This document shows, piece by piece, positions 12,731 through 13,798 of a stretch of DNA of 13,798 nt. A program made the position numbers and the translations under genes. Source of the DNA: Pelotomaculum sp. (GTDB lineage: Bacteria; Bacillota; Desulfotomaculia; Desulfotomaculales; Pelotomaculaceae); the NCBI GenBank assembly GCA_003489345.1, contig DNIT01000055.1:5975-19772 (forward strand). The letters run 5' to 3'. Positions within the stretch are counted from its first letter, which is position 1. Each line of letters opens with the position of its first letter. Below the pieces are notes generated by a model. It ran no database searches and was not told the origin of the DNA. It saw only the letters and a list, made by a program, of their open reading frames with translations.

Positions 12731-13798
12731 TCAGACGTTGGTTTTTGCGTTGAAGGCAGCTCTTAACCTTTGCAGGTCATAAATCTTAATACCGCCTGTA
12801 AGGAATAATAATAATATATAACAGGCAATCCCGGAAAATAGGGCTCCGGTGGTTGCAGCAGCTTCTGAGCCCGTATAACCATAAAGGGAGTTCTTCGACA
12901 AAAGGACGGTTGGTCCCATACCGATGGCCGCAATCAAGGGTTTTATCAAGTTATTGTGCCAATTGGGTTTTAGCCGGGTCAGACGACGGATGTCGTAAAG
13001 GTTCAGCAATGCTGTTACCAAATAGCCTGCTACCAGTGCTAAAGCCGTACCTCTTATCCCGAGATGGTTTAACCCGGTCAGATAGTATATGCCGGTAATC
13101 TTAAAAAACGAAGCGAATATAAGGTTCCGGAAAGGCCGGAATGCTTCGCCCAGCCCCTGGAGAATGCCAGTTGAGGTCTGCTGGAGATAAAGGAACGGAC
13201 CCCCCAGGGCCAAAATTCTTAGACTGGCTCCGGCCTCGGGGTAACCAAAAATCAGGCCGCATAACTCTTCTGCCAGAGACATAAGGATTACAGCGCTGGG
13301 CAGCCCAGCCAGCAGGGTTATTCTGATGGCTTCCTCGCAACGTGCGTGTACCAGAGCGATATTCTTTAAGGCGACGGCATCTGAAACGGCCGGGATTAGA
13401 GCGGTAGCCATGGAGATAGTGATTATGCCCGGGACAAATAAAAGACTCTCCGCGATTCCCACAAATTGTCCGAAGACAGATGTGGCCTCGACCAATTGAA
13501 GGCCACTGGCTTGTAAGCGGTACGGGATCAAGACGGCATCTATCGACAATAGCGAAGTTGCAACAAAACGGGTGAGGGTAACAGGGACGGCCAGGTTGAA
13601 GATTCTGCCCAGGGAGCGTAGCAGAGGTTCATCTGGGGCGGATAGAAGGCCTGCAGGGAAGTGGGGACGTTTTTGAAAATGAATGGTAACGATTGCTGCA
13701 AGGCCTGCGATTTCGCCGATAATTACACCTGTTGCGGCGCCGACCGCCGCATACTCAATCCCGCGGGGCAATAACAATGTGGCCAGTGTGAGTCCGGC
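12731..13798 (-). CDS. SpoVB-like polysaccharide flippase, C-terminal 355 residues (truncated by window edge)
   Basis: The minus-strand frame is open from the window edge (13798) to its stop at 12731-12733. The residues seen are the C-terminal two thirds of a multi-helix membrane protein of the MATE/MOP flippase superfamily. The pattern (LLFVPGIITISMATALIPAVSDAVA near residues 120-140 of the visible part, ILALGGPFLYLQQTSTGILQGLG near 195-220 and GIRGTALALVAGYLVTALLNL near 250-270) resembles stage V sporulation protein B and related lipid-linked oligosaccharide exporters. Such proteins move envelope precursors across the membrane; SpoVB is needed for spore cortex synthesis. A normal member is about 510-550 residues, so roughly 150-190 are outside. 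A TTG at 13777 is internal, not the start. Which paralogue this is cannot be settled. Confidence 0.85.
   Translation of the reverse strand, partial: AGLTLATLLLPRGIEYAAVGAATGVIIGEIAGLAAIVTIHFQKRPHFPAGLLSAPDEPLLRSLGRIFNLAVPVTLTRFVATSLLSIDAVLIPYRLQASGLQLVEATSVFGQFVGIAESLLFVPGIITISMATALIPAVSDAVALKNIALVHARCEEAIRITLLAGLPSAVILMSLAEELCGLIFGYPEAGASLRILALGGPFLYLQQTSTGILQGLGEAFRPFRNLIFASFFKITGIYYLTGLNHLGIRGTALALVAGYLVTALLNLYDIRRLTRLKPNWHNNLIKPLIAAIGMGPTVLLSKNSLYGYTGSEAAATTGALFSGIACYILLLFLTGGIKIYDLQRLRAAFNAKTNV

Overview
The window reads as chromosome of an anaerobic, endospore-forming Firmicute, most like the Desulfotomaculum/Pelotomaculum (Peptococcaceae) group. This is inferred from gene content: an Ech-type energy-converting hydrogenase, a TIGR04086-type membrane protein, a YpmA/DUF4264 small protein, a SpoVB-like flippase, strong AGGAGG-type ribosome sites and several TTG/GTG starts. 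No mobile element, CRISPR array, tRNA or rRNA was found.

Left part (1-6450, all minus strand): a complete echABCDEF operon in canonical order encodes a membrane-bound group 4 [NiFe] hydrogenase. EchA and EchB are the membrane ion-translocating subunits, EchC and EchE the catalytic small and large subunits, EchD a NuoC-like subunit, and EchF a 2x[4Fe-4S] ferredoxin-like subunit. The complex would couple ferredoxin oxidation and H2 formation (or the reverse) to proton or sodium translocation. It is followed by hypF (carbamoyltransferase for the CN ligands of the NiFe site), cut off by the window start. Between echF and hypF lies a 25-codon reading frame that looks like the broken N-terminus of the nickel chaperone gene hypA.

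Middle (6451-8210): about 1 kb without a recognisable gene lies upstream of echA. Its lower-GC distal half carries a promoter candidate; its proximal half carries two strong hairpins and a possible 44-codon reading frame. Then come a four-helix membrane protein (TIGR04086 type) and a 54-aa small protein gene with a TTG start, both on the minus strand. A short divergent intergenic region with a dyad follows.

Right part (8211-12730, plus strand): a CopZ-like metal-binding protein is followed by a preQ0 (7-deazaguanine) cluster, queD-queC-DUF366-queE-folE. FolE makes dihydroneopterin triphosphate from GTP, QueD converts it to carboxytetrahydropterin, QueE to carboxydeazaguanine and QueC to preQ0. 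The DUF366 protein, of unknown function, sits inside this set. A 282-bp spacer with three consecutive hairpins leads to the ypmA-like gene and surE. surE converges with zero spacing on a minus-strand SpoVB-like flippase gene that runs off the right edge.

Nothing seen demands a new biological system. The best leads are the DUF366 protein in the queuosine cluster, the structured echA upstream region, the hypA relic, the 54-aa gene and the hairpin cluster after folE.
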